DNA from: Paraburkholderia tropica
Lineage (GTDB): Bacteria > Pseudomonadota > Gammaproteobacteria > Burkholderiales > Burkholderiaceae
Direction of reading: 5' to 3'
Assembly: GCF_900109265.1 (NCBI RefSeq)
Contig: NZ_FNZM01000006.1
Coordinates: forward strand, 310,001-374,000
DNA: 64,000 nucleotides
The translations under genes and the position numbers were made by a program. The notes beneath the pieces were generated by a model. That model saw nothing but the letters and a program-made list of their open reading frames with translations. It searched no databases and had not been told where the DNA came from. Within the stretch, counting starts at the first letter, position 1; each line of letters opens with the position of its first letter. Positions 7,993 through 15,877 of the stretch are shown here, in pieces.

Positions 7993-8379
7993 GATGTGAC
8001 CTCCGTCCGGTGTGGGTTGTGCCGTGCGCCCGACTATGTGCGGGCGGTCCGGAAGCATGCGCAAACGCTGTGCCCGCCATTCGAGATCATTCGACAACGA
8101 GCCGCCGCCAATCAAAAGCGCGGATTGAACCCGCTTATTGCGTCATTCCCGGTTTTTGATTACGCGGTAACGCGGGCATAATGCCAATGGAGAAATGCGA
8201 TTAAAAAGGGTCGTGTTCGCATTGCTAACGATTTATTCATCGGAATTGATTGAATTCCGATTTTTCAATCGGCCTCCTCCCGCCCGATCGCTTGCACGCA
8301 AGACGCTCGCGCCACCCGTCCCTCCCGTACGATGTTTTTCGGGCGCCGCGCCAGCGGGCCCGCGCAGGAAGAGTGTTCG
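7993..8379. other. Non-coding gap with possible promoter and hairpin
   Basis: No convincing ORF is seen. On the plus strand CATAAT at 8177-8182 resembles a -10 box, with TTGATT 15 bp upstream. At 8241-8259 a 7-bp stem (CGGAATT/AATTCCG) is followed by ATTTTT. Together they could delimit a small RNA of about 75 nt, or serve simply as promoter and leader of the protease gene that follows. This is weak evidence, and the region is visibly more AT-rich than its neighbours. Confidence 0.3.
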
Positions 8380-10317
8380 ATGAAACCGGCAAGGAATTCG
8401 CTCTGGTCACGCGTTGGCCGTTATGTGGCGTGCGCAGCGGCCGTGGCCGCGCTCGCGGCAACCGTGGGTTTTCTGCACTGGCGGCATGAGCAGCCGGCCA
8501 TGCAGTCTCAATCCGAAGCACAGCCGGAAGCGCTCAGCGGCGTGGCGAGCGACATGCGTCACAACGCGTCCGCGTGGACGCATCGCGAGAAAGACGTGTC
8601 GGCGATGCTCGGCGATATCCGCGCGCATGACGTGCGTGCGATCGGCGTGAGCCGCGACGCGATTCTCGTTTCGACCCTGCAAGGCGACAAGTATTACGTG
8701 GCCGATCACAACGGCGCGTTCTCCAACGCGCTGCTGCTCGGCGACCTGAAGCCGGACGGCGCCGCGCCCTATCAGCTCGTCTGGCTACCCGACGCCAACC
8801 TGCGCACTGGTCTCGCGCGCTGGGGCGACACCTTCGACCACATACGCGACGCGCTGAGCCTGCTGCTCTCCGTGCTCATGCTCGGCGGCCTCGCGTGGTT
8901 CGTGCGCCGCGAAATGGCGGGCGGCGCGCAACTGCTCGGCAAGCCGCCCGTGCTGCGCTTCGACGACGTGATCGGCGCGGGCGAAGCCAAATCGGCGCTC
9001 GCCGACGTGCGCGCCTGGCTCACCGAGCCCGCGCAATTCACCGGCATGGGCGTGCGCGCGCCGTGCGGCATCCTGATGACGGGCGGCCCCGGCGTCGGCA
9101 AGACGCGTCTCGCGCAGGCGCTCGCGGGCGAATGCGGCGCGAGCTTCATCGCCATTACCGGCAGCTATTTCAGCGCGAAGTATTACGGCGTCGGCATCCA
9201 GAAAGTGAAGCGCCTGTTCGAACTCGCGCGCAAGAACGCGCCCACGGTCATCTTCATCGACGAAGCCGACGGCCTCGGCAAGCGCACCGACACGGGCGGC
9301 GGCCCGGTCGAAGCGGAGAGCAACCGCATCATCAATCAGTTGCTCGCGGAAATGGACGGTTTTGCGTCGAACGAAGGCATCATCATCGTGGCCGCGACCA
9401 ATCATCCGGACAATCTCGACGAAGCGCTGCGCCGTCCCGGCCGCTTCGACCGCACCGTCGCAGTGCGCCTGCCCGACCTCGAAGACCGCGCGGAAATCCT
9501 GCGTTTTTACGCGGCCAATCTGAAGACGAAAACCAACGACATCGACTTCGAACAACTCGCGCGGCTCACGACCGGCCTCTCGCCCGCCACGCTGTCGATG
9601 ATCGTGAATCAGGCGGGCCTCGTCGCGCGCAAGGCCGGCGATCGCCACGTGGGCGCCGCGCATTTTCTCGAAGCGATCAAGATCGCGCGTATCGGCGATA
9701 TCAACGGCGCGGAGCGCGCGCTGTCCGACGACGAACGCACGCGCATCGCCATTCACGAAGCCGGCCACGGACTCGTGGCCGCGCTGCTCGGCACCGGCGT
9801 GCTCGAAGAAGTGACGATCCTGCCGCGCGGCGGCGCGCTCGGCGTGGCGCTCATCACGAAGATGCAGGACAAGTATCTGTATCGCGAAACCGAAATGCGC
9901 AACGAGATTCAGGTGCTGCTCGGCGGCCGCAACGCGGAACTGCTGATGTTCGACGAAGCCTCGAGCGGCGCGGCGCAGGATTTGCAGGAAGCGTCGCGCA
10001 TCGGGCTCGACATGGTGTCGAAGCACGGCTTTAACGCCGACGGCAATCTGTTCAGTCTCGCCGCGTTGCCGCAACAGGTGGCCGGGCTGCAATTGAAAAG
10101 CGCGATCGAACACGCGAACGCGCTGCTGCACGAACTCAACGACGCCTGCTTCGCGCTGCTGCGTGCGAACGAACCGGTATTGCGCGCGATCGCCGACCGG
10201 CTGCTCGAAGAAGAAACCGTGCCGGGCGAAACGGTGTATCGCCTGATTCGCGAACACGCGGCAAAAAGTGCCGCAATCGCCGAGGCGAACGAGGTGATTG
10301 AAATCGCGGCGGCTTGA
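8380..10317 (+). CDS. FtsH-like membrane AAA+ zinc metalloprotease
   Basis: The 645-residue protein has FtsH layout: a membrane segment near 11-32, a periplasmic stretch, a second membrane segment (SLLLSVLMLGGLAWFVRR), then an AAA+ module and a protease domain. Walker A is GGPGVGKT (about 235-242), Walker B VIFIDEAD, and the second region of homology ends RRPGRFDR. The pore loop reads YYGVG instead of the usual FVGVGA. The zinc site HEAGH is near 459, with the third ligand Asp in AAQDLQEA. Divergence from housekeeping FtsH suggests a paralogue. The ATG at 8380 follows AGGAAGAG, a better start than the one at 8332. Confidence 0.85.
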   Translation: MKPARNSLWSRVGRYVACAAAVAALAATVGFLHWRHEQPAMQSQSEAQPEALSGVASDMRHNASAWTHREKDVSAMLGDIRAHDVRAIGVSRDAILVSTLQGDKYYVADHNGAFSNALLLGDLKPDGAAPYQLVWLPDANLRTGLARWGDTFDHIRDALSLLLSVLMLGGLAWFVRREMAGGAQLLGKPPVLRFDDVIGAGEAKSALADVRAWLTEPAQFTGMGVRAPCGILMTGGPGVGKTRLAQALAGECGASFIAITGSYFSAKYYGVGIQKVKRLFELARKNAPTVIFIDEADGLGKRTDTGGGPVEAESNRIINQLLAEMDGFASNEGIIIVAATNHPDNLDEALRRPGRFDRTVAVRLPDLEDRAEILRFYAANLKTKTNDIDFEQLARLTTGLSPATLSMIVNQAGLVARKAGDRHVGAAHFLEAIKIARIGDINGAERALSDDERTRIAIHEAGHGLVAALLGTGVLEEVTILPRGGALGVALITKMQDKYLYRETEMRNEIQVLLGGRNAELLMFDEASSGAAQDLQEASRIGLDMVSKHGFNADGNLFSLAALPQQVAGLQLKSAIEHANALLHELNDACFALLRANEPVLRAIADRLLEEETVPGETVYRLIREHAAKSAAIAEANEVIEIAAA

Positions 10318-10342
10318 GTATTGATTCGACGTTTCGTCGACA

Positions 10343-10382
10343 ATAAAAAACGCGCCTCGTCAGTGACGAGGCGCGTTTTTTT
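10343..10382. terminator. Bidirectional intrinsic terminator
   Basis: A 12-bp stem (ACGCGCCTCGTC, 10350-10361, with its complement at 10365-10376) has a 3-nt loop and is flanked by A-run on the left and T-run on the right. It can end both the FtsH-like gene and the convergent operon on the minus strand. Confidence 0.9.
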
Positions 10383-10386
10383 ATTT

Positions 10387-10413
10387 GCTTCGAACGCTTC
10401 GAACGCTTCGAAT
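10387..10413. repeat. Three tandem copies of a 9-bp unit (GCTTCGAAC)
   Basis: Three direct 9-bp copies, the last with one change, lie between the terminator and the stop codon of the minus-strand membrane protein gene. They are probably slippage. Confidence 0.6.
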
Positions 10414-10742
10414 CAAGGGTTTTCCGGCGTATTGCCACCATGCAGCGCGCCGAAGTGACGCGCGCCGAACAACCCCATCGCCAGCACGCCGAGGCCGAAC
10501 GGCACGACATCGGCGTTCGCCTTGATCGCGAAATCGCCCACGTGGCACAGCAGCAAATAGCCCGCGACGAGATTCAGAAAACCCCACAGCACATTCACCG
10601 TCGACGACGACAAGCCCTTGCCCGGCGGATTCGCGAACGGCGTCTGAAACGGTTCGCCCATCACGCCGCCCACGAAGTGCGGCACGGCGTTCGACAGCAA
10701 GGCGCCACCAAAAAAGTACGCAACAACATGTGACCACACCAT
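10413..10742 (-). CDS. Small integral membrane protein, unknown function
   Basis: This 109-residue protein begins MVWSHVVAYFFGGALLSNAV and has about three hydrophobic segments (near 3-20, 48-66 and 77-92) with a loop GEPFQTPFANPPGKGLSS between the first two. I do not recognise a characterised family. The start at 10742 is preceded by GAGGAG on the minus strand. It is the last gene of an operon led by the MarR regulator, with 1 bp between it and the isochorismatase-like gene, so a shared role is likely. Confidence 0.7.
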   Translation of the reverse strand: MVWSHVVAYFFGGALLSNAVPHFVGGVMGEPFQTPFANPPGKGLSSSTVNVLWGFLNLVAGYLLLCHVGDFAIKANADVVPFGLGVLAMGLFGARHFGALHGGNTPENP

Positions 10743-10743
10743 T

Positions 10744-11307
10744 TCAGATGCTCCTCGCGGCGAGTAAATCGATGATGTCCTGCGCAACGCCGGTTTCGCC
10801 CAGGCGCGGAAAGACGTGCGCGATGCTGTACGCGTGCGCTTCGGCGCGCGCATCGGTCATGGCGTCGATCGCGAGACTCACGTTGAAGCCCAGTTCGTAC
10901 GCCTGACGCGCGGTCGATTCGACGCCCGTGCCCGTCGCGACGCCCGTGATCACCACCTGCGTGACGCCCAGCGCCTTCAGGCGCGCGTCGAGCGCGGTGT
11001 GGGCGAACGCGCCCCACGTGCGTTTCGTCACGACGATATCGCCGGGCTGCCGGTCGAGTTCGTCGATGAAATCGGTCCAGCCTTCGGGCAGCACGTCGTG
11101 ACGGCGCGGCCGCTCCGTGCGTCCGGGCGCAACGCCCGCCACGTTGACCAGCACGACGGGCAGACCGCGTGCGCGAAATGCGCGCAGCAACGCGCCGGTC
11201 CGCTCGATCACGGGTTCGATGGGATGCACGAAGGGCGCGCCCACGATGCCCTTCTGCAAGTCGACGACGATGAGCGCCGTGTTGGGGTCGAGCGCGGTGT
11301 AAGGCAT
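10744..11307 (-). CDS. Isochorismatase-family hydrolase
   Basis: The 187-residue protein has the family core: Asp16 in ALIVVDLQKG, Lys95 in VVTKRTWGAF, and the cis-peptide/nucleophile loop ITGVATGTGVESTA. At the position where amidases of this family carry the nucleophilic Cys it has Gly128. True isochorismatases such as EntB and PhzD also have Gly there, so a vinyl-ether-type hydrolysis, or a non-catalytic role, is more likely than nicotinamidase-like activity. The exact substrate is unknown. It sits between the MarR gene (27-bp gap) and the membrane protein gene. Confidence 0.82.
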   Translation of the reverse strand: MPYTALDPNTALIVVDLQKGIVGAPFVHPIEPVIERTGALLRAFRARGLPVVLVNVAGVAPGRTERPRRHDVLPEGWTDFIDELDRQPGDIVVTKRTWGAFAHTALDARLKALGVTQVVITGVATGTGVESTARQAYELGFNVSLAIDAMTDARAEAHAYSIAHVFPRLGETGVAQDIIDLLAARSI

Positions 11308-11334
11308 GGCTTTCCGTGGCGTGAGGAAGAACGT

Positions 11335-11796
11335 TTAGAAGTCGGCGAGACGCTGGAGCAGCTTCACGGCGTCGGCGAGCGCCGCCTGCTCTTTCACCGA
11401 GAGCTGCGCCTGCAGCGCCTGCACGAGCCAGTCCTCCTTCGCCGCGCGGCTCGCGTGCAGCTTGCGCCGGAACGTGGATGTCAGACCGATGAGCGTTTTG
11501 CGGCCGTCGTCGGGATCGGGCTTGCCTTCGACCACGCCCAGCGCCTCCAGACCGGCCACCGTGATCCGCATCGACTGCGGCTTGACGGCGTCGGCGCGCG
11601 CCAGCCCGGAAACCGTCGCCGGACCGCTGCGGTCCAGATGCACGATCACCGACTTCTGCGACGACGTGAAATCGCCGGCCTGCGCCTGACCGCGCACGCG
11701 CCGGACCAGTTTGCCGACCGCCACGCGCAGTTCGCCCGCCAGCGCAGGCAGATCGGTCGCGCTATCCGCGGAGGTCGAAAGGGATCGGGTAGTCAT
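11335..11796 (-). CDS. MarR-family transcriptional regulator
   Basis: The 153-residue protein has the MarR winged-helix layout: a helical start (LAGELRVAVGKLVRRVRG), the recognition region (SGPATVSGLARADAVKPQSM), and the wing with the Asp-Gly-Arg turn (GKPDPDDGRKTLIGLT). It begins an operon with an isochorismatase-like hydrolase and a membrane protein. A 23-bp palindrome 16 bp upstream of its start is a likely binding site, so autoregulation of the whole operon is expected. Confidence 0.88.
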   Translation of the reverse strand: MTTRSLSTSADSATDLPALAGELRVAVGKLVRRVRGQAQAGDFTSSQKSVIVHLDRSGPATVSGLARADAVKPQSMRITVAGLEALGVVEGKPDPDDGRKTLIGLTSTFRRKLHASRAAKEDWLVQALQAQLSVKEQAALADAVKLLQRLADF

Positions 11797-11811
11797 GGGC
11801 GAAGCCTAGCA

Positions 11812-11834
11812 TATGCACAGTTAAACTGTACATA
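11812..11834. promoter_or_regulatory. Candidate MarR operator (23-bp palindrome)
   Basis: Left arm TATGCACAGTT and right arm AACTGTACATA around one central A are complementary at 10 of 11 positions. A further half-site (AACTGCATAA) follows a few bases to the right. The palindrome lies just upstream of the MarR start codon, where it would occlude the minus-strand promoter. Confidence 0.6.
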
Positions 11835-11892
11835 TAAACTGCATAAATTGTCGGCGGCGTCCGGTACATGCCAAGGGTAAACACCCACCGGA

Positions 11893-11961
11893 GCCGATTA
11901 ATTTCCGGCGCGAACGTGCCGTTATACTTTCCATACACGGCATGATGTTTCGTATATGGAA
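11893..11961 (+). promoter_or_regulatory. Promoter region of the chemoreceptor gene
   Basis: GCCGATTA at 11893-11900 matches the sigma-28 (FliA) -10 element GCCGATAA at seven of eight positions; a TAAA lies 11 bp upstream, closer than the usual spacing. An alternative sigma-70 -10, TATACT, is at 11923-11928. An inverted repeat (TTCCATACACG, 11929-11939, with CGTATATGGAA, 11951-11961; 10 of 11 paired) ends 5 bp before the ATG and could be an operator or an mRNA hairpin covering the ribosome site. Confidence 0.4.
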
Positions 11962-11966
11962 CAATA

Positions 11967-13550
11967 ATGAGAAGCCTGACTATCAATTTGCGACTCGCGC
12001 TGACGGTCGTCACACTCGGGGCACTGGTGGTGGCGATGGGCGTTGTCAGCCTGATCGGCATGGATCTGACCAATCGCGCGCAGCACGATGCGTACGCGGT
12101 GCATTTCGCGTCGGCGGTAGCGCTCGGCAAGTCGGGCACGGCCATGTCGCGCGCGCGCTTCGGTCTCGACTGGGCGGTGGCGAATCCGCATTCGCCGCAA
12201 CTCGGTCCGCAGCTCGACCGCGCGCAAATGCTGCTCGCCGAATCGGACCGCTGGTGGCAGCAATTCCGCGCGCTGCCCAAGACCGCCGAACTCCAGGCGC
12301 TCACCGACGACCTCGACGCCAAACGCAGCGCCGTGCGGCGCGACGCGATCGACCGCCTGATCACGGCCATCCGCAGCGGCGACACGAGCTGGATGGACGA
12401 GCACCGCGCCGCCGAACTGATCGGCCTCTACACGGCGATGAACACCAGCCAGGGCGCGCTCGAAAACTATCTCGACGAAGCCGCGCGCCGCGCCGACGCG
12501 CAATCGAGCGCGCGCTTCCACACGCTCGGCGTGGTGTGCGGCGCGAGCATCGTGCTGGCGCTGCTGATCGCGTTTCTGAGCTGGCGCGGTCTGCGTCGCG
12601 CGGTGATGGACCCGCTGCGCGCGGCGATGGCGCATTTCGAGGCGATCGCGGCCGGCGACCTGACGACCCGCGTCACCGCGCATCGCGCCGACGAAATGGG
12701 CCTGCTGCTCGACAGCCTCGCCGCCATGCAGACGCGCCTGCGCTCGACGATGGAGCAGGTGCGAAGCGGTGCGAACGCGATGGCGACCGCCACGCAGCAG
12801 ATCGCCACCGGCAATCTCGATCTTTCGCAGCGCACCGAGGAGCAGGCGTCGTCGCTGGCGCAGACGGCGTCGGCGATGCAGGAGCTGATCGGCACGGTCG
12901 AGGCCAACGCGGTCCACGCGCAGCAGGCGCGCGAACTCGCGCTCGGCGCCTCCGACGTGGCCGTGCGCGGGCGCGACGCGGTCACGCGCATGGAGCAGAC
13001 CATGCACGAGATCCATGCCAGTTCGTCGAAGATGACCGACATCATCGGCACGATCGAGAGCATCGCGTTCCAAACCAATATCCTCGCGCTTAACGCGGCG
13101 GTCGAAGCGGCGCGCGCGGGCGAGGAAGGACGCGGCTTCGCGGTGGTCGCGGGCGAGGTGCGCAATCTCGCGCAGCGCGCGTCGGCGGCGGCGCGCGAGA
13201 TCGGCACGCTGATCGCCGGGTCGACGGGGCGCGTGGCGAGCGGCGCGGAACTCGTCACCGAGGCGAGCGGCGCGATGGCCGAAATCCAGACGTCGACGAC
13301 GCGCGTCGCCACGTTGATCCACGAAATCGCCGCCGCCTCGCGCGAACAGAGCGACGGCATCGGGCAGGTCGGCCTCGCCGTCACGCAGATGGACGAAGTC
13401 ACGCAGCAGAACGCGGCGCTGGTCGAGGAAAGCGCGGCGGCGGCTTCGTCGCTCGCCGAGCATGCGAATTCGCTCAATACGCTGATCGCCGGGTTCAAGG
13501 TCGAGAGCGGCGTTCTGCCGCACGACGCCCGGATCGCCCGCCCCGCCTGA
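11967..13550 (+). CDS. Methyl-accepting chemotaxis protein
   Basis: The 527-residue transmembrane chemoreceptor has a first membrane helix at about 8-32, a periplasmic four-helix ligand domain of Tar type to about 185, a second helix ([20 protein letters not shown]) and a HAMP domain. The cytoplasmic signalling coiled coil has the hallmark hairpin tip ([18 protein letters not shown], then [17 protein letters not shown]). It would couple to CheA/CheW. The ligand is unknown. No CheB/CheR-tethering pentapeptide is seen at the C-terminus (it ends ARIARPA). It is an orphan receptor with no che genes nearby. Confidence 0.92.
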   Translation: MRSLTINLRLALTVVTLGALVVAMGVVSLIGMDLTNRAQHDAYAVHFASAVALGKSGTAMSRARFGLDWAVANPHSPQLGPQLDRAQMLLAESDRWWQQFRALPKTAELQALTDDLDAKRSAVRRDAIDRLITAIRSGDTSWMDEHRAAELIGLYTAMNTSQGALENYLDEAARRADAQSSARFHTLGVVCGASIVLALLIAFLSWRGLRRAVMDPLRAAMAHFEAIAAGDLTTRVTAHRADEMGLLLDSLAAMQTRLRSTMEQVRSGANAMATATQQIATGNLDLSQRTEEQASSLAQTASAMQELIGTVEANAVHAQQARELALGASDVAVRGRDAVTRMEQTMHEIHASSSKMTDIIGTIESIAFQTNILALNAAVEAARAGEEGRGFAVVAGEVRNLAQRASAAAREIGTLIAGSTGRVASGAELVTEASGAMAEIQTSTTRVATLIHEIAAASREQSDGIGQVGLAVTQMDEVTQQNAALVEESAAAASSLAEHANSLNTLIAGFKVESGVLPHDARIARPA

Positions 13551-13695
13551 TTCTTCGCCTGATCGATGCCGTTGCTTCCGGCCCTCCACGACACTGCACG
13601 AATACGAGATACTTGACCGGACGATCGGATTCGTGTAATGTCGGAAGGTAAATTTTCAGCTGTGTCTGCTCATCTTTTGCCGCTGCCAATCGCTT

Positions 13696-13746
13696 GTATC
13701 AGTGAGAGGTCAAACAGCGGCTCTCGTTGACCTCTCCTGCTTGATA
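13696..13746 (+). promoter_or_regulatory. Structured 5' leader of the cold-shock gene
   Basis: A long hairpin can form: GTATCA (13696-13701) with TGATAC (13741-13746), enclosing a perfect 10-bp stem (GAGAGGTCAA, 13704-13713, with TTGACCTCTC, 13727-13736). It ends 59 nt before the GTG start and has no U-run directly after it. It is therefore more likely a regulatory 5' UTR structure, as known for cspA mRNAs, than a terminator of the chemoreceptor gene. Confidence 0.5.
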
Positions 13747-13805
13747 CTTTATTCGCCCTTTCCCGGGGCGCATGTGTGTTTATTTGTTTATTCAAGGATT
13801 TTCTA

Positions 13806-14009
13806 GTGGAAACCGGTACCGTCAAGTGGTTTAACGACAGCAAGGGCTTTGGCTTCATCACCCCGGACAAGGGCGGCGACGACCTGTTCGCTCACTTCTC
13901 GGAAGTGCGTGGCACGGGCTTCAAGACCCTGGCTGAAGGCCAGAAGGTCAGCTACGAAACCAAGCGTGGTCCGAAGGGCCTCCAGGCTTCGAACATCACG
14001 CCGCTGTAA
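13806..14009 (+). CDS. cspA: Cold-shock protein, CspA family
   Basis: The 67-residue single OB-fold protein has RNP1 KGFGFITP and RNP2 DLFAHFSEV and starts with the family sequence [10 protein letters not shown]. It binds single-stranded RNA/DNA as an RNA chaperone. The start is GTG at 13806, preceded by AAGGA; it gives exactly the usual length, whereas an upstream ATG at 13776 adds a non-conserved [10 protein letters not shown]. The hairpin-forming leader suggests temperature-dependent expression. An infA paralogue lies downstream, a pairing that suggests cold-adapted translation. Confidence 0.93.
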   Translation: METGTVKWFNDSKGFGFITPDKGGDDLFAHFSEVRGTGFKTLAEGQKVSYETKRGPKGLQASNITPL

Positions 14010-14456
14010 GGTGTTAGCATCGCGTCCGGCCCTGGCTGGACGCGATTGCCCTGTCTCAGACCGTGGCAGTCACATGCCACGCGTATCTTGTGCGTGTTCC
14101 CGCGTTTGTGTTCACTGCGCCCGCAGCCCGGACACCTGGTGTGCACACGCGCCCGATGGTCGTACCGGCGGATGAATCTGGCTTCTGGCCAACTCTTCCG
14201 CGTTCCCGGTTGGCTCATCACGAGCACTAGTTGCCCACGCATTGGCGGACGCGAGTCGCGGTGCGGGATCGCCTGACTTTTGGCGGCCGTGAGCCTCGCC
14301 GTTGCCGGTTTCCGAGCGCTTCTGTACAGTTCGTCCGCGAGCATCGCGGGCGCAGGGCAGCCGGGCCAAGAACCGCAGCGAGCCGACGGCGTTCGCACAG
14401 GGCATCTCAGCGCGCTCCGCTCGAGCGCGGCATTGTGTATTTCAGGAGGAATGGAT
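14010..14456. other. Gap between cspA and infA with one hairpin
   Basis: Just after cspA a 9-bp inverted repeat (ATCGCGTCC, 14019-14027, with GGACGCGAT, 14038-14046) forms a hairpin without a U-run. The remaining 400 bp hold no supported gene; the possible ORFs here have poor codon use. The last bases carry AGGAGG at 14445-14450, which sets the infA start. Confidence 0.4.
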
Positions 14457-14720
14457 TTGGCGAAGGAAGAACTGCTTGAACTCGACGGCGTCGTCGACGA
14501 AGTGCTGCCGGACAGCAAGTATCGCGTCACGCTGGAAAACGGCGTGGTCGTGAACGCTTACGCGTCGGGCCGCATGCGCAAGAACCACATTCGCATCATC
14601 GCGGGCGACCGCGTCACGCTCGAATTGTCGGTCTACGACCTGACGAAGGGCCGCATCAACTTCCGCCACAAGGACGCATCGGGCGGTGGCCCGCGTCCGG
14701 CGCAAGCTCGCCGCCGCTAA
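14457..14720 (+). CDS. infA: Translation initiation factor IF-1 paralogue
   Basis: The 87-residue S1/OB-fold protein aligns well with IF-1 from KEELLELDG through the RMRKN and [13 protein letters not shown] motifs. It carries a C-terminal extension ([15 protein letters not shown]) beyond the usual 72 residues. IF-1 binds the 30S A site with IF-2 and IF-3 during initiation. The start is most likely TTG at 14457, 7 nt from a strong AGGAGG; an in-frame ATG at 14451 would touch the Shine-Dalgarno. It is probably a second infA, placed with cspA, so a role in the cold or under stress is inferred. Confidence 0.9.
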   Translation: MAKEELLELDGVVDEVLPDSKYRVTLENGVVVNAYASGRMRKNHIRIIAGDRVTLELSVYDLTKGRINFRHKDASGGGPRPAQARRR

Positions 14721-14877
14721 GCAGTTAGCCAGCAGTAGCACACGGCCCTGCCCGGCGCGATTGCCCGGGCGAGGTCGTCGTCAGCGTGTGCCCGCTCACC
14801 CGCATACCTTCTGGTATCGCGCGGCGCGGGCACGTTGCGTTTGTGCCGTCAGTATCGGCGGCATTCTTCAGATCGAT

Positions 14878-15345
14878 TCATGACGTCCCGCGCTTCGGCG
14901 TGGCGACCGTCGCGAGAAATCGATCCAGCTGGCCCGCAAAGGTCCGGCTGTCACGCAGCGCATACGGCGCCGGACCACCGGTGTCGATCCCGGCGCTGCG
15001 CAACTGCTCCATCGCGTCGCGCACCGTCAGCCGCTCGCGAATATTCTCAGCCGTGAACCAGCTACCGCGCGGATCGAGCGCGCGTGCGCCCTTGTCCAGC
15101 ACCGCCGCCGCGAGCGGAATGTCCGCCGTGATCACCAGATCGCCCGGTTCGGCCATCTCGACGATGCGCTGGTCGGCCACGTCGAAACCGGCAGGCACCT
15201 GAATCGAGCGGATAAACGGCGACGGCGGCGTGCGCAGATACTGATTCGCGACCAGCGTCACGTTCATTTCGACACGGCGCGCCGCACGAAACAGGATGTC
15301 CTTCACGACGGCGGGACAGGCGTCGGCATCGACGAGAATTTGCAT
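14878..15345 (-). CDS. yaiI: YaiI/YqxD family protein (UPF0178)
   Basis: The 155-residue protein has the family start [15 protein letters not shown], a PIN-like acidic segment, and [20 protein letters not shown] followed by [17 protein letters not shown]. It belongs to the DUF188 family, conserved across bacteria and thought to have a PIN-like nuclease fold, but of unproven function. The length is typical. It is monocistronic. Confidence 0.9.
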   Translation of the reverse strand: MQILVDADACPAVVKDILFRAARRVEMNVTLVANQYLRTPPSPFIRSIQVPAGFDVADQRIVEMAEPGDLVITADIPLAAAVLDKGARALDPRGSWFTAENIRERLTVRDAMEQLRSAGIDTGGPAPYALRDSRTFAGQLDRFLATVATPKRGTS

Positions 15346-15601
15346 GGGGATTCGATTTCGGGAAGGCAGGCGCTACGGCCAGGAACACGGCGCGGGAACA
15401 CCACGCGCCGACACTATATCGGATCGGAGCAAGCCGGACCCAGATCGCCCTGCGCGCGCAGATTTTTCAAGCGGGCGCGCAGCGCTTACCGTTTTCGAGC
15501 GCGCCGCAGCGTTTGCAATCCGCCGATCCGCCCGGCTGGCCGAAGGTGGCACGTTCTCTGCGGATTCTCGGGGACGATCACCCGCTTCGGGGAGACAGAC
15601 A

Positions 15602-15877
15602 ATGAGCACGCAAGACTACGAGCACGCCGACGCGCCCCCCACCGATCTGCCCAAACCCATCGGCGACGCCATACCCGCGCCCACCGAGCCGGGTCTCGAT
15701 CAGCCGCTGCCGCCGAAAGGCGATCAGCCCGCACCCGGCGACACGCCGGACCCAACGCCCGAACCCGCCCCCGCGCAAGACGCGCCGCCCGCCGAGCTGC
15801 CGAGGCCGTTCGGCGACGCCGTTCCCGCGCCCACCGAACCGGGGCTTGACCAGCCTTTGCCGCCCAAGCACGGCTGA
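15602..15877 (+). CDS. Small Pro-rich protein with an internal duplication
   Basis: This 91-residue acidic, Pro/Ala-rich protein starts MSTQDYEHADAPPTDLPKP after a GGGGAG ribosome site. Two near-identical 20-odd-residue units are present, each reading LP(K/R)P(I/F)GDA then PAPTEPGLDQPLPPK, at about 16-39 and 66-89, joined by a Pro-Asp linker. No signal peptide or membrane segment is seen; it is probably disordered. I do not recognise a function. Its last 154 bp overlap the 3' end of the LysR gene on the opposite strand. Confidence 0.65.
   Translation: MSTQDYEHADAPPTDLPKPIGDAIPAPTEPGLDQPLPPKGDQPAPGDTPDPTPEPAPAQDAPPAELPRPFGDAVPAPTEPGLDQPLPPKHG

Noticed and set aside
10387..10413. Tandem 9-bp repeats as a start of a CRISPR or other array
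   Set aside because: Only three short contiguous copies with no spacers; simple slippage.
13696..13746. Hairpin as terminator of the chemoreceptor gene
   Set aside because: It lies 145 bp after the stop, has no U-run directly after it, and is close to cspA; a 5' leader structure fits better.
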